Source: Carettochelys insculpta (taxonomy: Eukaryota; Chordata; Testudines; Carettochelyidae). Taken from it: a DNA stretch of 64,000 nt. Positions 53,805-64,000 of the stretch are shown here, one piece after another. Position numbers and translations under genes: made by a program. Under the pieces are notes generated by a model that was given only the letters and a program-made list of their open reading frames with translations, had not been told where the DNA came from and did no database searches. The stretch is taken from contig NC_134158.1 in the NCBI RefSeq assembly GCF_033958435.1, forward strand, positions 5,103,837 through 5,167,836, read 5' to 3'. Within the stretch, counting starts at the first letter, position 1, and every line of letters starts with the position of its first letter.

Positions 53805-54394
53805 CTGCTTGGGGAGCAATTAACCAAGTGCTGATCTTGTTCAGGAAGGTCCAGGCCATTACTTCTTCCAGCCCCAGGATCTGAGCCGCCCACCCAGAGA
53901 GGCTCCTTCCCCACCTGGCACAAGATCCCATGACGCACTCACCTTGCATAAAGGGAGGGGTGACACACACCCCTCTCTAACATGACCTTAGCTGGCCCTC
54001 CCTGTCCAGTGCTCTCCATCTTCCATGCCTGTTTCTATGGGTGGTGCACGTCCACCCAGGCCTCGGTGCACATAACATTTATTCTGCCCATGGACAGAAA
54101 GAGAGAGGAAACATTTCTGCACACACCCACCTCCTCCCCAGGCCTAGATTTCTCAGAGGGCTCACCCCAGGGTGTGGCTGGCTGCAGCCTTTCGGCACTG
54201 TCGATGGGGGGAGCAGGGACAGCTTGGCCCATGTCGTTCCAGAGATCATCTCTTCCCTGTGCCTGCCTCCCACCCCCCCCATCTCCCTGGGTAAAGCAGC
54301 TTGTCCCTTCCTGCCCATAGAAAGGCAGCCGACACCTCCACGATGGCCCCATGGGGGTTGTTTCAGCCCTGGCTCAGGGTTGCAATTTTGCCTG

Positions 54395-54595
54395 AGAGGC
54401 CCATAGCCTTTGTGACCGAACACACCCCATCGCAGGGTCACGGGTTTAAGCCCTCTGCTGTGCCGTTCTCTTTTACAGTGACGGGCTCAGCCTACAAAGC
54501 AATTCTCTCTTGGTTTTTGGCTAGGGGCTGGACTTGATGGCCTCCTGAGCTCTCTTCCAGCCCTAGTGGTCTATGATTCTGTAAAGAGAGGACCT
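54395..54595 (+). mobile_element. Old tRNA-SINE/CR1-tailed fragment
   Basis: GGGTCACGGGTTTAAGCCCT resembles a B box. The end GGGGCTGGACTTGATGGCCT, CTCTTCCAGCCCTAGTGGTC and CTATGATTCTGT is the CR1-type tail. Confidence 0.6.
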
Positions 54596-54764
54596 GAGAC
54601 ATAAGGGCCGGGTGCGAGGTGAAGTCAGGCCCTGCTGCTGTGAACAGAAAGTTAACAAGCCAACATGGGAGCCTGTTACAAAACATGGCCAGCTGCAGGG
54701 TCACTGGCCAAACACACGAGCCATGCTTGAACTGGGCTGACATTAAAAGCCCCCCCACATGTTC

Positions 54765-54885
54765 TGAGGTGCTAGAGAACTGGAGATTTTTAAGAACTGG
54801 TCAGACAGACATCTGTCAGGGAGGAGCTAGAAAACACTTCGATGAGATGACCTCTCTAGGTCCATGCCAGTCCCACAAATCTCTG
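54765..54885 (+). mobile_element. CR1-like 3' fragment
   Basis: GAGATTTTTAAGAACTGGTC, CAGGGAGGAGCTAGAAAACA and GATGACCTCTCTAGGTCC are the end of a CR1 ORF and tail. Confidence 0.5.
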
Positions 54886-55124
54886 CGTAAATACTTTACT
54901 GAAGGGTGGTACCAGAGCTCCTTGATACAAGGTTTTGGTGTACTTCTCTTCTTGGACTGAACCACTGATCCATGGATCTCATCTTCTGACACCTTCAGTG
55001 AGCGACTAAACCAATCCTTGATCAGAAGAGCTGATTACAAATGTCACACAAAACTGCCACCAAATGCAGGCACTGTACGTCCTTGCTGGATCCTACAGTG
55101 CCCGAATACAAACTTTCAAAGCAA

Positions 55125-55655
55125 TTGAGAGCCTGTCCAGTGGTACGTATGAGGAGAGGTTAAACAACCTGGGACTTTTCAGTTGAGAAAAGAAGAGACA
55201 GAGGGGGGATATGATAGAGGTATATAAAATCCTGAGCGGTGTGGAGAGGGTGAATAAAGAAAAGTGATCTACTTGTTCCCATAGTATCAGAACTAGAGGA
55301 CATCAAATTAAATTAAGGGGTAGCAGGTTTACATCTAATAAAAGAAAGTTCTTTTTCACACAGCACAGACAACCTGTGGAACTCCTTGCCAGAGGAGGCT
55401 GTGAAGGCCAGGACTGTAAGAGAGTTCAGTGAAGAGCTAGATAAATTCAGGGAGGTTAGGTCCATAAAAGACTATTAGCCAGCAGGTAGGAATGGTGTCC
55501 CTGAGCTCTGTTTGTCAGAGGCTGGAGATGGAAGCAGGAGAAAAGTCGCTTGATCATTGTCTTTGGTCCACCCCCTCTGGGGCACCTGGCACTGGCCACT
55601 GTCAGCAGATGGGATGCTGGGCTAGATGGACCCAGCAATGGCTGTTCTCTTGCTC
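55125..55655 (+). mobile_element. CR1/L3-like LINE 3' fragment
   Basis: In degraded frame the sequence keeps the family's C-terminal phrases: ATGAGGAGAGGTTAAACAAC, AGGGGGGATATGATAGAGGT, ACCTGTGGAACTCCTTGCCA. It ends GGGATGCTGGGCTAGATGGA. It matches the tail fragment at 18218-18335. Confidence 0.75.
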
Positions 55656-55659
55656 TTAT

Positions 55660-57310
55660 AACCAATCCGGTGAAACTGTCTGTTCGTAAGCATTGCGTCC
55701 ATGCTCATTACAGCACACAGCTCAAGAACCTCCGTGTTAGGAATTCTGTCCCACCAATTCACGTGCGTGATCTTCCTCAGACAGTGCAGATGGAACTGAT
55801 CGAGTTTCAAAACATGGCAGTGACATATCGTCCATGACTCCGAGCCACACAGCAGGATATTTAGGACAACTGCCTGATAAACTCCATACCAAGGTAGCAG
55901 TTTAACACCACAGTCATTCCACAGGCTTTTGGTCAACAGCACTTGTCAGCAGCCTTAAGGACCGTACTGGCAGCAGTGATCGCTGGAGTGCTGGGCTCTT
56001 TCCAAACAGGCTGAGACATCACTTATGCCTTTCTGAGGCTCATCATGAGTCCAAAGTGGTGAGCAGAAGTAACAAAGATCAAAAAGTTCCTGTGCACCCT
56101 TCACCGAATAAGACAACGATTCACAGTCGTCAGTGAACAGAAGGCCACGGATAGTTGTACTAACCACTTGAGCGTGAGCCTGAAGTCTCCAGCAGTTTAA
56201 AATACCAACATCTGTTCATCACCGAACAGGTGTGCCCAATGGGCGGTCCTTAAAAGCAACTAGCAGTATCACTGAAAAGTAGACGTTAAATAGGACGGGC
56301 GCAAGGACACATCCATTTGATACTTCAAAAGGCGCTGATGTCTCTCCATTGTTTAGGACTCGACCAAGTATCCCATCACAAAAAGACCGAGTAACGTTGA
56401 TAAATTTTTCAGGACAGCCAGTTCACCCAAGTATTTTCCACAGCCCGTTTCCGTTGACTGTGTTGAACCCATTGGTCAAGTAGATGAAGACCACAGAGGT
56501 CCTGATGTTGCTCTCCACATTTCTCTTGTATCTGGCTGGCTGCAAATATCGCATCAGCAGTGCCTCAACTAGCACAAAATCCGCACTGGCTTTCAGGAAT
56601 GATGCCATTTTTGAACACACAGTAAAAGCCAGTTGTAAAGGATGCAGGCCAGGATCTTATCAGCTACAGAGAGCAGAGCCACGCCTCGATGGTCATCGCA
56701 ACATACACGGACACCTTTACCCTTGTACGTGTGTGCAACCAAGGCATCTTTGGAGTCCTGGAGAGACAGGCTCCTTCTCCCAAATGGTGCTAAATAAATA
56801 GGTGAGACAGTACATCAGCTGGCCACCAGCAGCTTTATACATCTGTGATGGAATTGCATCACTGCCAGGTGCCCTTCCAGATTTCATCTGGTTCACATCT
56901 TTCTGTACCTCACCAAGAGTTGGTGGCATGACCAGCTGTAAATCATCTGCAGCAGCCAAAGTGGTGCAGACGCACTGCCAAGTACCAGGCACCATCCCTG
57001 CCAGTCGAAGCTTTGCAGTCATAAGGCGAAGGCTGTTGGCATGTGGCTTGGACTCAAGCTGGGGGACTAGTGGTGTTCCAATGGCAAAGCCAACTCCGGC
57101 TTCCCTTGGCTGATCCTCAGTGCAGCCACTCAGTAATGTGAGTGGCCTGCTCCGACCTCCGTGAAATGGCTGGTACCGGAAATACGTTGTTTTGTTTGAA
57201 GCTGCAACATCAATTTTGTAATGTGCAAGTTCTCCACCAACGATTGCAGTCCCATGTTTATGGCGCTCATCGCGATGAAGGCGTGCGCACGTTTCACGGT
57301 GCAAAGCAGG
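55660..57310 (-). mobile_element. Old LINE copy (endonuclease to RT C-terminus), same family as 32.8 kb
   Basis: Minus-strand phrases in order: HYKIDVAASNKT (about 57220), EAGVGFAIGTPLVPQLESKP, KSGRAPGSDAIPSQMYKAAG (about 56860), VVFIYLTNGFNTVNGNGLWK (about 56460), GLLFTDDCESLSYSVKGAQE (RT motif FTDD), ILLCGSESWTICHCHVLKLD, FHLHCLRKI. GSESWT and FHLRCLRRI also occur in the 32.8 kb element. Stops, frameshifts and a catalytic change make it dead. It lies in the long intron of ZNF-3, in the same orientation. Confidence 0.75.
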
Positions 57311-58334
57311 GTTTCAGTTTAGTTGGTGATTTTCCCTTGTTACTGCAAAACTTGGATACCCAGTTGGAACGAGCTCTGGTAGAGATTGTTTCCTCTCCCC
57401 CTCTCCTTTCGAGAGCAGCAGTGCTGTCCCTAAACAAGGCTGCTTTCACACCCAGGCAGGATACAGGAGCTGCTGCTGTTTCAGTTCAGCAGGCAGGTGA
57501 CCCTCACACCTGGGCTGCCTACGGGCAGGTTTGTGACTAGCTGCTTCCAGGCTATCCTGCACCTTCATCACTTGCCCGTTGCCGTAGGACTTCCGTCAAG
57601 AGGTAAATCCTTAGCGTCAAGAGCGACAGCTTCCCATCCGAATGGATTTCAGGGCGGCTGGCTTGTGAGTTCCAGCCCCACCCTCCCATCAGAGTTACCT
57701 TCTCCTGGACCGATAGACCTGAACAGGCTTAGCGAGCTCAGTCTGCCCTGGTTTGGAATCAGTTTCCCATCTCCTAGGTGCCGTTTGTCCATGATGCCTT
57801 ATTCCATATTATTTGGTGCAGCCCCTCGAGATCACTCCAGGAGGGCTTTCTCAATCTGCCACCCCGAGGCTGTGCCCCACACTGTAGTGCCGTAGCACGA
57901 CGTTATGGTGTGAACATGCTCTCAGATGACACAGGGACCACTGACCCCTCTCAACGATAAGGGTCAGCAAGATCAGGTGATAGAGACGTGATTGAGCCTA
58001 GAGACACCAGGCAAAGGGCACCAATTAACTGCAGCAGAGGCATGAACTCGAAATTGTCTGCACCCCTGATGTCTACAAAAGAGTCCTACATGGGATGTGT
58101 TTGGCCAAGGAGAGAGCAGAAAGTCCTGTCACTCACGGAGCTGCTCCATGTCAGGCCGTACATGGCTTAGTGGAGCTGTAGGCACTGACCTGGGGCAGTA
58201 ACACTGTGTAGTGCTGGCCATAAGCCTGTCTGAGCGCCTTGCCACTGATCCCAGTCTGTGCTCTTCCCGGGCAGTTCTCTGGAGGCCTCCCGTGCCACCT
58301 CTCTGCACAGAGCAGCAGCTGCACACAGAGGGAG

Positions 58335-58338
<4 letters not shown>

Positions 58339-58364
<26 letters not shown>
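58339..58364 (+). repeat. AC dinucleotide microsatellite
   Basis: Thirteen uninterrupted AC units. A shorter run lies at 59896-59910. Confidence 0.9.
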
Positions 58365-58365
<1 letters not shown>

Positions 58366-58849
58366 CACCCACAACCGACAGCACAAGCCGAGCCGTGCGA
58401 GGTGTCATTTACAAACTCATAATTTGCTGATGGGTCACAGGAAAGGCCCGTAGCCGCATGGTGTGTGCAGCTACAAACACAAGCTGCCATTGGAAAAGGT
58501 GTTTGCTGCATCCCTGGAAAACTAGCCCCGCAGGGACAAAGAGCTGATGCCTCAGTCGGGTGACAGCTGGGCTGATGGACCATTACTTGCCAAGGAAGGG
58601 GCTGGGACAAAAATCTACATTCTAGCAAAGAAAGAACACGGAGTTTCCTTCCGCACAGCCCGTCTACTCCCTCCCAGCTGGGAATGCTTCTCAAAAGGAT
58701 GTAAAAACAGGCAAACAGCCTAAGATACCTCCCCCTCTCCCTGTCTGTCCCGGCCATCGCAACTCAGGAGACAAAGCAGTCAGACTCCCGTGGAGAGATC
58801 CTGAACTGAAGAGGCTGGTCAGTGGGACTGCTGAAAGCCTGTGATCGTA

Positions 58850-59445
58850 GAATCATAGGACTGGAAGGGACCCTGAGAGGTCACTGAGTCCAGCCCCCTG
58901 CCCCAATGGCAGGACCAAGTACTGTCTAGACCACCCCGACAGACATTTATCTAACCTGTTCTTAAATATCTCCACAACCTCTCTGGGCAATTTATTCCAG
59001 TGTTTGACCACCCTGACAGTTAGGAACTTTTTTCAAATGTCCAACCTAAACCTCCCTTGCTGCAGTTTAAGCCCATTGCCTCTTGTTCTATCCTCAGAGG
59101 CCAAGAAGAACAAGTTTTCTCCCTCCTCATGACACCCTTTTAGATACCTGAAAAGCTCTATCACGTCGCCCCTCAGTCTTCTTTTTTCATGACTAAAAAA
59201 GCCCAATTCTTTCCGCCTTCCTTCATAGGTCATGTTCTCTAGATCTCTGATCATTCGTGTTGCTCTTTTCTGGACCCTTTCCAGTTTCTCCACATCTCCC
59301 TTGAAATGCGGTGCCCAGAACTGGACACAATACTCCAGCTGAGGCCTAACCAGCGCAGAGTAGAGCGGGAGAATGACTTCTCGTGTCTTGTTCACAACAC
59401 ACCTGTTAGGGCATCTCAGAATCATGTTTGCTTTTTTTTGCAACA
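58850..59445 (-). mobile_element. CR1 LINE fragment
   Basis: The inverted CR1 tail (AGAATCATAGGACTGGAAGG) leads into minus-strand coding [81 protein letters not shown] and [15 protein letters not shown]. It is close in sequence to the 8.0-10.9 kb element. It is 5' truncated within RT. Confidence 0.88.
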
Positions 59446-60594
59446 GCCAGTGTCCTGATGCGACAGCAGCTTGCTGCCCTCCACCTGAGACCTCTCCTCC
59501 AGAGATCTCCTTGGGCCCCGCCAGGAGGTCGCATGTCCTGGGGGTGGAGACCTGCTGCCTGAGCACATCCTTCACAACACCTGTCTCGGGGCACAGGGCA
59601 GGAGGTTCTCTCGCTGCTCCAGAGGCTGGGCTGGGGTCACCAAAGTCAGTGACCTTCTGGACTCCGGCTGGCGGGACTGGCCGGGCTCCACGCTGCCCCA
59701 AAATGTCCCACACTGTGTGCTCCAGGTGTCCCCACCTGCCTGCCATCCGCGGCTCTCTGCTGCTTGATGTCAGGCCAGTCCCAGGAGCTCCCACCCGTCA
59801 CTTTGAACCTCCCCTCTCAGCTGCGCGTAGACTCAGCAGCTGGATCACTCAGCCACAGCACCAGAGGAGCTGCAGCCCCCCCCACCCCCACCCCGACACA
59901 CACACACACATCTTCTCGCCTGTGTCCGGCCCCCATACAAACCGGCTGGACGCTTTCCCAGCTGGTGAGGACGAGGAGCCCTGGCAGGCCGGCCTGTGTC
60001 CTGCCTAGGTCCCAGCAGGAGTTAGAGTGGGCTGGGCTCTTTCATGGGGCATGGACCTGCTGCTAACTCAGTTCTCAGCCATCCCTGGCACCTGTTCGTT
60101 CTGTGCAGGAGGGAGACCCAGGGCACAGGCCTGTCTGTATCGGGAGTGTGCCGGGGTAGAGCCTCTCTTCCGCCTCCGCCAGCACCCGCTGCTGAGAGTC
60201 CCACTGCAGTTTTACCTTCACATTTGTATTTATTTGTTGCCCAGATATGCCCCCCCCACCCCCCACCATGCCTTCAGACATCCTTGTTGGGCACCTTCTC
60301 TCCTGGCTACAGGCGGCCAAATATCGATGCAAGACGAGGACGTGTGGCGGGGGGGAGGGCGTCTTCTGAGACATCCCGGCAGTGACGCTGTTCCCTCACT
60401 GAGGCACGTTACTCACAACCGTCTTGTTCTGTGTCTGGCAACCAACCCTCAACCTCGACAAAGCTACACGTGGCCGTTAGGAAGAACTGGACGGGAGCAA
60501 GAAAACTGTCCACAGGACTTAAGAGGGAACCTGGAAACCACAGGACACACGGTCTATACAAACTGTATTTAGGCCACTGCATATGTTCAGTTTA

Positions 60595-61230
60595 TAGGCC
60601 AGGATGGAGACCTGGGCTGTGGGAAGAGCAGCACCACTGCCATGTCCCCGAACCTGCTTCCCCTGGGAGGGGCCGTGGAGGGGACAGTCTCTCACAGGGG
60701 AGCCAGTGATTCCTGGGGCTGACAATGGGGACAGGGGCAGGGAGGGACCCCGAACCAAAGCCCACACAGCTGCTGCGGAGCCCACGCAGCCTCTGACACG
60801 CCCGGGGACAGGACTCCTCACCCAGCCAGCGCACGGTCTGGTAATTCTCCTGCATCACCTCCCTGTAGAGGGCTCTCTGCCCCGGGGCCAGCAGTCCCCA
60901 TTCCTCCTGGGAGAAACACACAGACACCTCCTTCAAGGTCACCGGCTCTGCCGCCACCGCCATGTCCTCGCTCTGTCTCTGCAGGGCCAGGGCTGCTCTG
61001 GAGCCGGACATGGGGGCTCTGCGCCTGGCAGGGGAGAAGGGCAATGGAGACATTTCAGACGGGGCTGGAAGCCGCTCCGCATCCCCCGGCTCCCCACACT
61101 CGCTCCCTGGGGCACACGTGCTGCACACGCACATTTGGGGAAACGCTCGAGTCTCTCAGAACCACCTCACACAAGTCAGATCCCAAATCCGTCCTCGTTT
61201 CTCTCCAAACATGGCCTGAGCTTCAGCATC
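60595..61230 (-). repeat. Promoter-proximal/KRAB-A block, inverted paralogue of 36650-37340
   Basis: See 36650-37340; coding and intronic sequence both match on the opposite strand. Confidence 0.85.
60822..61024 (-). CDS. ZNF-3 KRAB-A exon (coding from 60963, possibly 61011)
   Basis: The acceptor CTCCCCTGCCAG and donor G|GTGAGG bound an exon of exactly 203 bp, as in ZNF-2. The ATG at 60963-60961 begins [19 protein letters not shown], then [28 protein letters not shown]. An earlier in-frame ATG (61011-61009, [16 protein letters not shown]) exists here but is ACG in ZNF-2, so the shared downstream start is preferred. The KRAB triplet is MQE where mammalian boxes have MLE. Joined in phase to 53691-53804. 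Confidence 0.88.
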
Positions 61231-62596
61231 ACTGCAGCATTCCAATGGGATTGGGTTCTGAGTGCCCCGTGTGTGTGAGAAACAAGCCGCATATTCAGCT
61301 GGCTGAGTATGGATTTGGGTGTCGGAATTTAGGCTCCTGTAGTTAAAGTCTGCAACACAGACCTAGGCCCTCACACCAGGGCTAAATCAGCAGTGGCTTT
61401 ATTAACCCTCTCCACAACAGCCAATACATGAAGGGAATGCGACTGTTCAGATGCTTATGATTAAATGTGTGGGGAGTGTTTGCGGGATGAGAGTCTGAAA
61501 TCGAAGATTCACAGGATCAGGAGGGATCACTACATTGCATAGTCTGACCCCCTGTCTCACGGCCCTCTGCTCGTAACCCACTGCCCCCCTGCAAGCCCCC
61601 ATTTCCCCAAAGCACATTCTCCAGCAAGCCGGCCAGGGTCGAGCTGCAGACACCAAACCATGCAGAATCCACCGCAGGGCCATTTGTGTCAGTGGTGAAC
61701 CATCTGCCTGGGCAAACCCTCCTGCCCCTTTCCAGTCCAGCACTGCCTGGCTGCAGCTGTCAGTTATTTGTCCGCACTGAGCCTGGAGCCGCGAGACTGA
61801 CGAGCCCGGGAACACACTTACCCACTCAGCTCTCGGCCTTTGGGCACATGGATCGTTTTCAGTTTCACGCCGCACCACCTGAAAAGGGAGGCGCAGTCCA
61901 GCTGCACTGGAGAGCCCGGGTAAAGTGCTGCTGGAGGGCTTGTCGTCTGCAGCACAAAGACCAGCCCGGCTTTCTCCCTGTTACTTTTCCACAGTTAGAC
62001 TGGACTGACCCAGCGGTGACCCCTCTGCCTGTAAGGTGCTGTGGCGTCACCCCCGCGCGCAGACAAGCCCGTCGCCCCAGCACGGAACAAGGGGGTTTCA
62101 CCTGCTTTCCGCACCAGGCGCACGGCTGGAGGCTGCGAGACCTCGGCCAGCCCCCGAGCCCCCCACCACCCCAGCAGGGCTGCCCCAGGGTTGAGCTCTG
62201 CCCCGAGGCAGCCTTAGCCTGTGGCCTGGGTCTGCGGGCAGCCGGCGGCTCCGCGGGGCGGGGGTACACGGAACCGGCGTGAAAAGCCCGGGGGCTGGTT
62301 GGGCGGCTCGCGGCGCCCCCCCGCTTGACGCACCCGAGCTGCGGCTGCAGCAGCCCGGAGCGCGCCGCGTGCACCCGCACAAGGCGGGCGGGAGAACCCG
62401 ACACGCAGGAACCGGGGAGCGGCGGCGGCGGCGCGGATATGAGGCTGGCTGGGGGCGGGAGGCGCCGGGCGCCGCGGCCTGCAGGGAGCAGCGGGGCCCA
62501 GCGCTGCACACGCCGGCGGGCGCCGCGGTGCCGCTCAGGCTCACCCGGCCCCGGCCCGGAGCGGGGCGTCTCCCCCCGGCCCGGCTCCCCCAGCAC

Positions 62597-62720
62597 CTGG
62601 CGGCGGCTCCGAGCGGGGCGGCAGCAGCGTGACGTCATGTGACGTGACCCGGAGCGCCTGGAGGAAGTTCCCCGCCGGGCAGAGGTTAAACCCTCCCTCC
62701 GCCCCTCCCGCAACCACACG
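62597..62720 (-). other. Probable ZNF-3 non-coding first exon (5' limit unknown)
   Basis: Ends GAGCCGCCGCCAG|GTGCTG, the counterpart of the ZNF-2 first exon end at 35928. It would splice to the KRAB-A acceptor at 61025. The upstream limit is a guess. Confidence 0.5.
62630..62637. promoter_or_regulatory. Consensus CRE (TGACGTCA) in the ZNF-3 promoter
   Basis: Perfect palindromic CRE followed at once by a half site (GTGACGTGAC). It lies 33 bp from the first-exon donor, against 306 bp in ZNF-2. Confidence 0.6.
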
Positions 62721-62825
62721 GGCCGCGCGGCCCCCACCTCGCTGCAGCCACAGGCGCCACGTCCCACGTGGGTACAATTAGTGACACCCGAGGTGCGGGG
62801 CACGTGCTGGGGGCCGGTCCGAGAT

Positions 62826-63250
62826 CAGACCCGCCTGGTGCGGCCCCTGCGGGGGCAGCCCGCACCGCGGTGCGGAACCGGGCGTGTGGCGAGACCCCTG
62901 CGGGGACAGCCCGCACCGCGGTGCGGAACTGGGCGTGTGGCGCGGCCCTTGCGGGGACAGCCCGCACCGCGGTGCGGAACCGGGCGTGTGGCGAGACCCC
63001 TGCGGGGACAGCCCGCACCGCGGTGCGGAACCGGGCGTGTGGCGCGAGCCCTGCGGGGACAGCCCGCACCGCGGTGCGGAACCGGGCGTGTGGCGCGAGC
63101 CCTGCGGGGACAGCCCGCACCGCGGTGTGTAATTGGGTGTGTGGCGAGACCTGTGCGGGGGCAGTCCGCAACGAGGTGTGTAACTGCGCGTGTGGTGTAA
63201 CCCCTATAGGAACAGCCTGTACCGCGGTGTGTAATGCAACGTGTGGTGCA
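62826..63250. repeat. 51-bp minisatellite with a 16-bp perfect palindrome in each core
   Basis: GCACCGCGG starts at 62862, 62913, 62964, 63015, 63066 and 63117, with decayed units at 63168 and 63219: an exact 51-bp period over about eight units. Most units contain CCGCACCGCGGTGCGG, which is its own reverse complement. Because 51 is a multiple of three, several frames stay open across it (17-residue periodic peptides); these are artefacts. Confidence 0.92.
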
Positions 63251-63630
63251 ACCCTGCCGTGTGTCCCCGCGCCTCAGAGCAGGGCTGTGCATTTTCTTTT
63301 CACATCTCTCATTGTTTCCTGGTATTACAGTTGTATACGCTGTATTTGCGTTGAGATGCGTGCAGTCACGCAACCCTAGAACAGGTCGGAGGTGGTCCGC
63401 AGCCCTGCTGTAAGTGCAGGGGACTGTATTTGATGATCTCTGGAACACCATCTAAGCCAGGGGATCTCCAGCTTTCTGGCTCACAGCTCACTCCATTCAA
63501 CACAGACCTTTCTACAGACCATCAGCCAATCACCCACAATAACATAATTCACTTGCTTATTTCTAAATACCTTAGATTCCAAGTTATTCATATTAGGCTA
63601 CTGAAGCATAGGAATGTACATATGCAGCTA

Positions 63631-63954
63631 CAGGTTTCACCTCTCTTGTCTGGCACCCTTGGGGCCTGCGTGTTGCTCAACGAGAGAATTTGCTGGACTA
63701 CGGAAGTCAGTGTTATCCAACAGCATTACCAACACTTTCACTGCTTGCTGGGCTCTGAGAAGACATTTAGGGTAAATTACAGGTAAATAACAGCCCAGAC
63801 CACTGAGGGCCAGGACTGGTGGCTGGAAGCAAACTTTATGGGACCAAGGAAACTTGGCCATAACCATGACAAGTGGTCGTTCAGTTAATGAAAATCATGC
63901 CAGATTATAGAGGTTGCAGGACAAGAGCGTTCTGGATTAGAGAGGTTCAACCCA
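63631..63954. mobile_element. Tigger-like MITE, second copy
   Basis: Matches 26124-26431 along its length (GAGAGAATTTGCTGGAC, TGGGCTCTGAGAAGACATTT, GCAAACTTTATGGGACC). It is flanked by TA (63629-63630, 63955-63956). Termini are more decayed than in the first copy. Confidence 0.7.
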
Positions 63955-64000
63955 TATAACATAAGGGAGTGGGCGGCATTTAGATATTATTGCGCGTACC

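Larger units (their letters stand above)
62040..63260 (-). promoter_or_regulatory. CpG-island promoter of ZNF-3
   Basis: A strongly CpG-rich block with sharp edges lies upstream (on the minus strand) of KRAB-A. It includes the first-exon donor at 62597/62596 and a full CRE. Its upstream part is the 51-bp minisatellite. Confidence 0.75.

Noticed and set aside
62768..63451. Long ORFs on both strands with 17-residue repeats
   Set aside because: They are produced by a 51-bp minisatellite whose period is a multiple of three; there are no splice, start or domain signals.

Overview
This is vertebrate nuclear DNA, very probably from a turtle. Four things point that way: a nearly intact CR1 LINE ending in ATTCTATG octamers, tRNA-derived SINEs that share the CR1 tail (the cryptodiran type), abundant Penelope-like elements (PLEs) with characteristic terminal repeats, and KRAB zinc-finger genes of reptilian style. 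Some repeat families recall soft-shelled turtles, but the species cannot be fixed from the sequence. There is no bacterial or organellar content, CRISPR array or rRNA.

The conventional genes are three KRAB-C2H2 zinc-finger genes. ZNF-1 (+, exons at 1887-2000 and 2304-3241) lacks its 5' exons, which would lie left of the window, and has only seven complete fingers. ZNF-2 (+, 35.2-44.5 kb) is complete: a CpG-island promoter, a non-coding first exon ending at 35928, KRAB-A (36865-37067), KRAB-B (41704-41817) and a 19-finger exon (42121-44069). The splice phases join to a 734-residue protein. ZNF-3 (-, 62.7-51.1 kb) has the same architecture on the other strand and predicts 827 residues. ZNF-2 and ZNF-3 are convergent. 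ZNF-1 and ZNF-2 lie in a direct segmental duplication (1-4123 and 39823-44977) that also carries a PLE. The promoter-to-KRAB-A parts of ZNF-2 and ZNF-3 are inverted paralogues, each with a consensus CRE and a minisatellite just upstream.

Between the zinc-finger genes, on the minus strand and too finely split to show as long ORFs, lie two C-type-lectin-like receptor loci (CLEC2/KLRB1 type). Lectin-A (29.3-23.8 kb) has a 99-bp signal-anchor exon and three lectin-domain exons that join in phase, but it carries two frameshifts and has lost two cysteines. Lectin-B has a matching 99-bp signal-anchor exon (15638-15736) and an intact first lectin-domain exon (11261-11415). Its last two exons were not found. 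KRAB-ZNF genes interleaved with lectin-like receptors resemble the gene mix I recall for the chicken MHC-Y region.

Most of the rest is mobile DNA: PLE copies with GIY-YIG remnants and hammerhead-ribozyme-like terminal repeats; CR1 pieces, one inserted inside a SINE; three copies of another LINE family, one (32771-34248) with perfect 24-bp target-site duplications; and nested hAT, Tigger-like and other MITEs. Long stretches where I recognise nothing are 5430-7000, 10998-11260, 11416-12170, 14420-15630, 18340-22460 (apart from a CR1 tail at 19.7 kb), 28155-29226, 29326-30030, 45000-46390, 46610-48240, 57310-58840 and 59450-60590.
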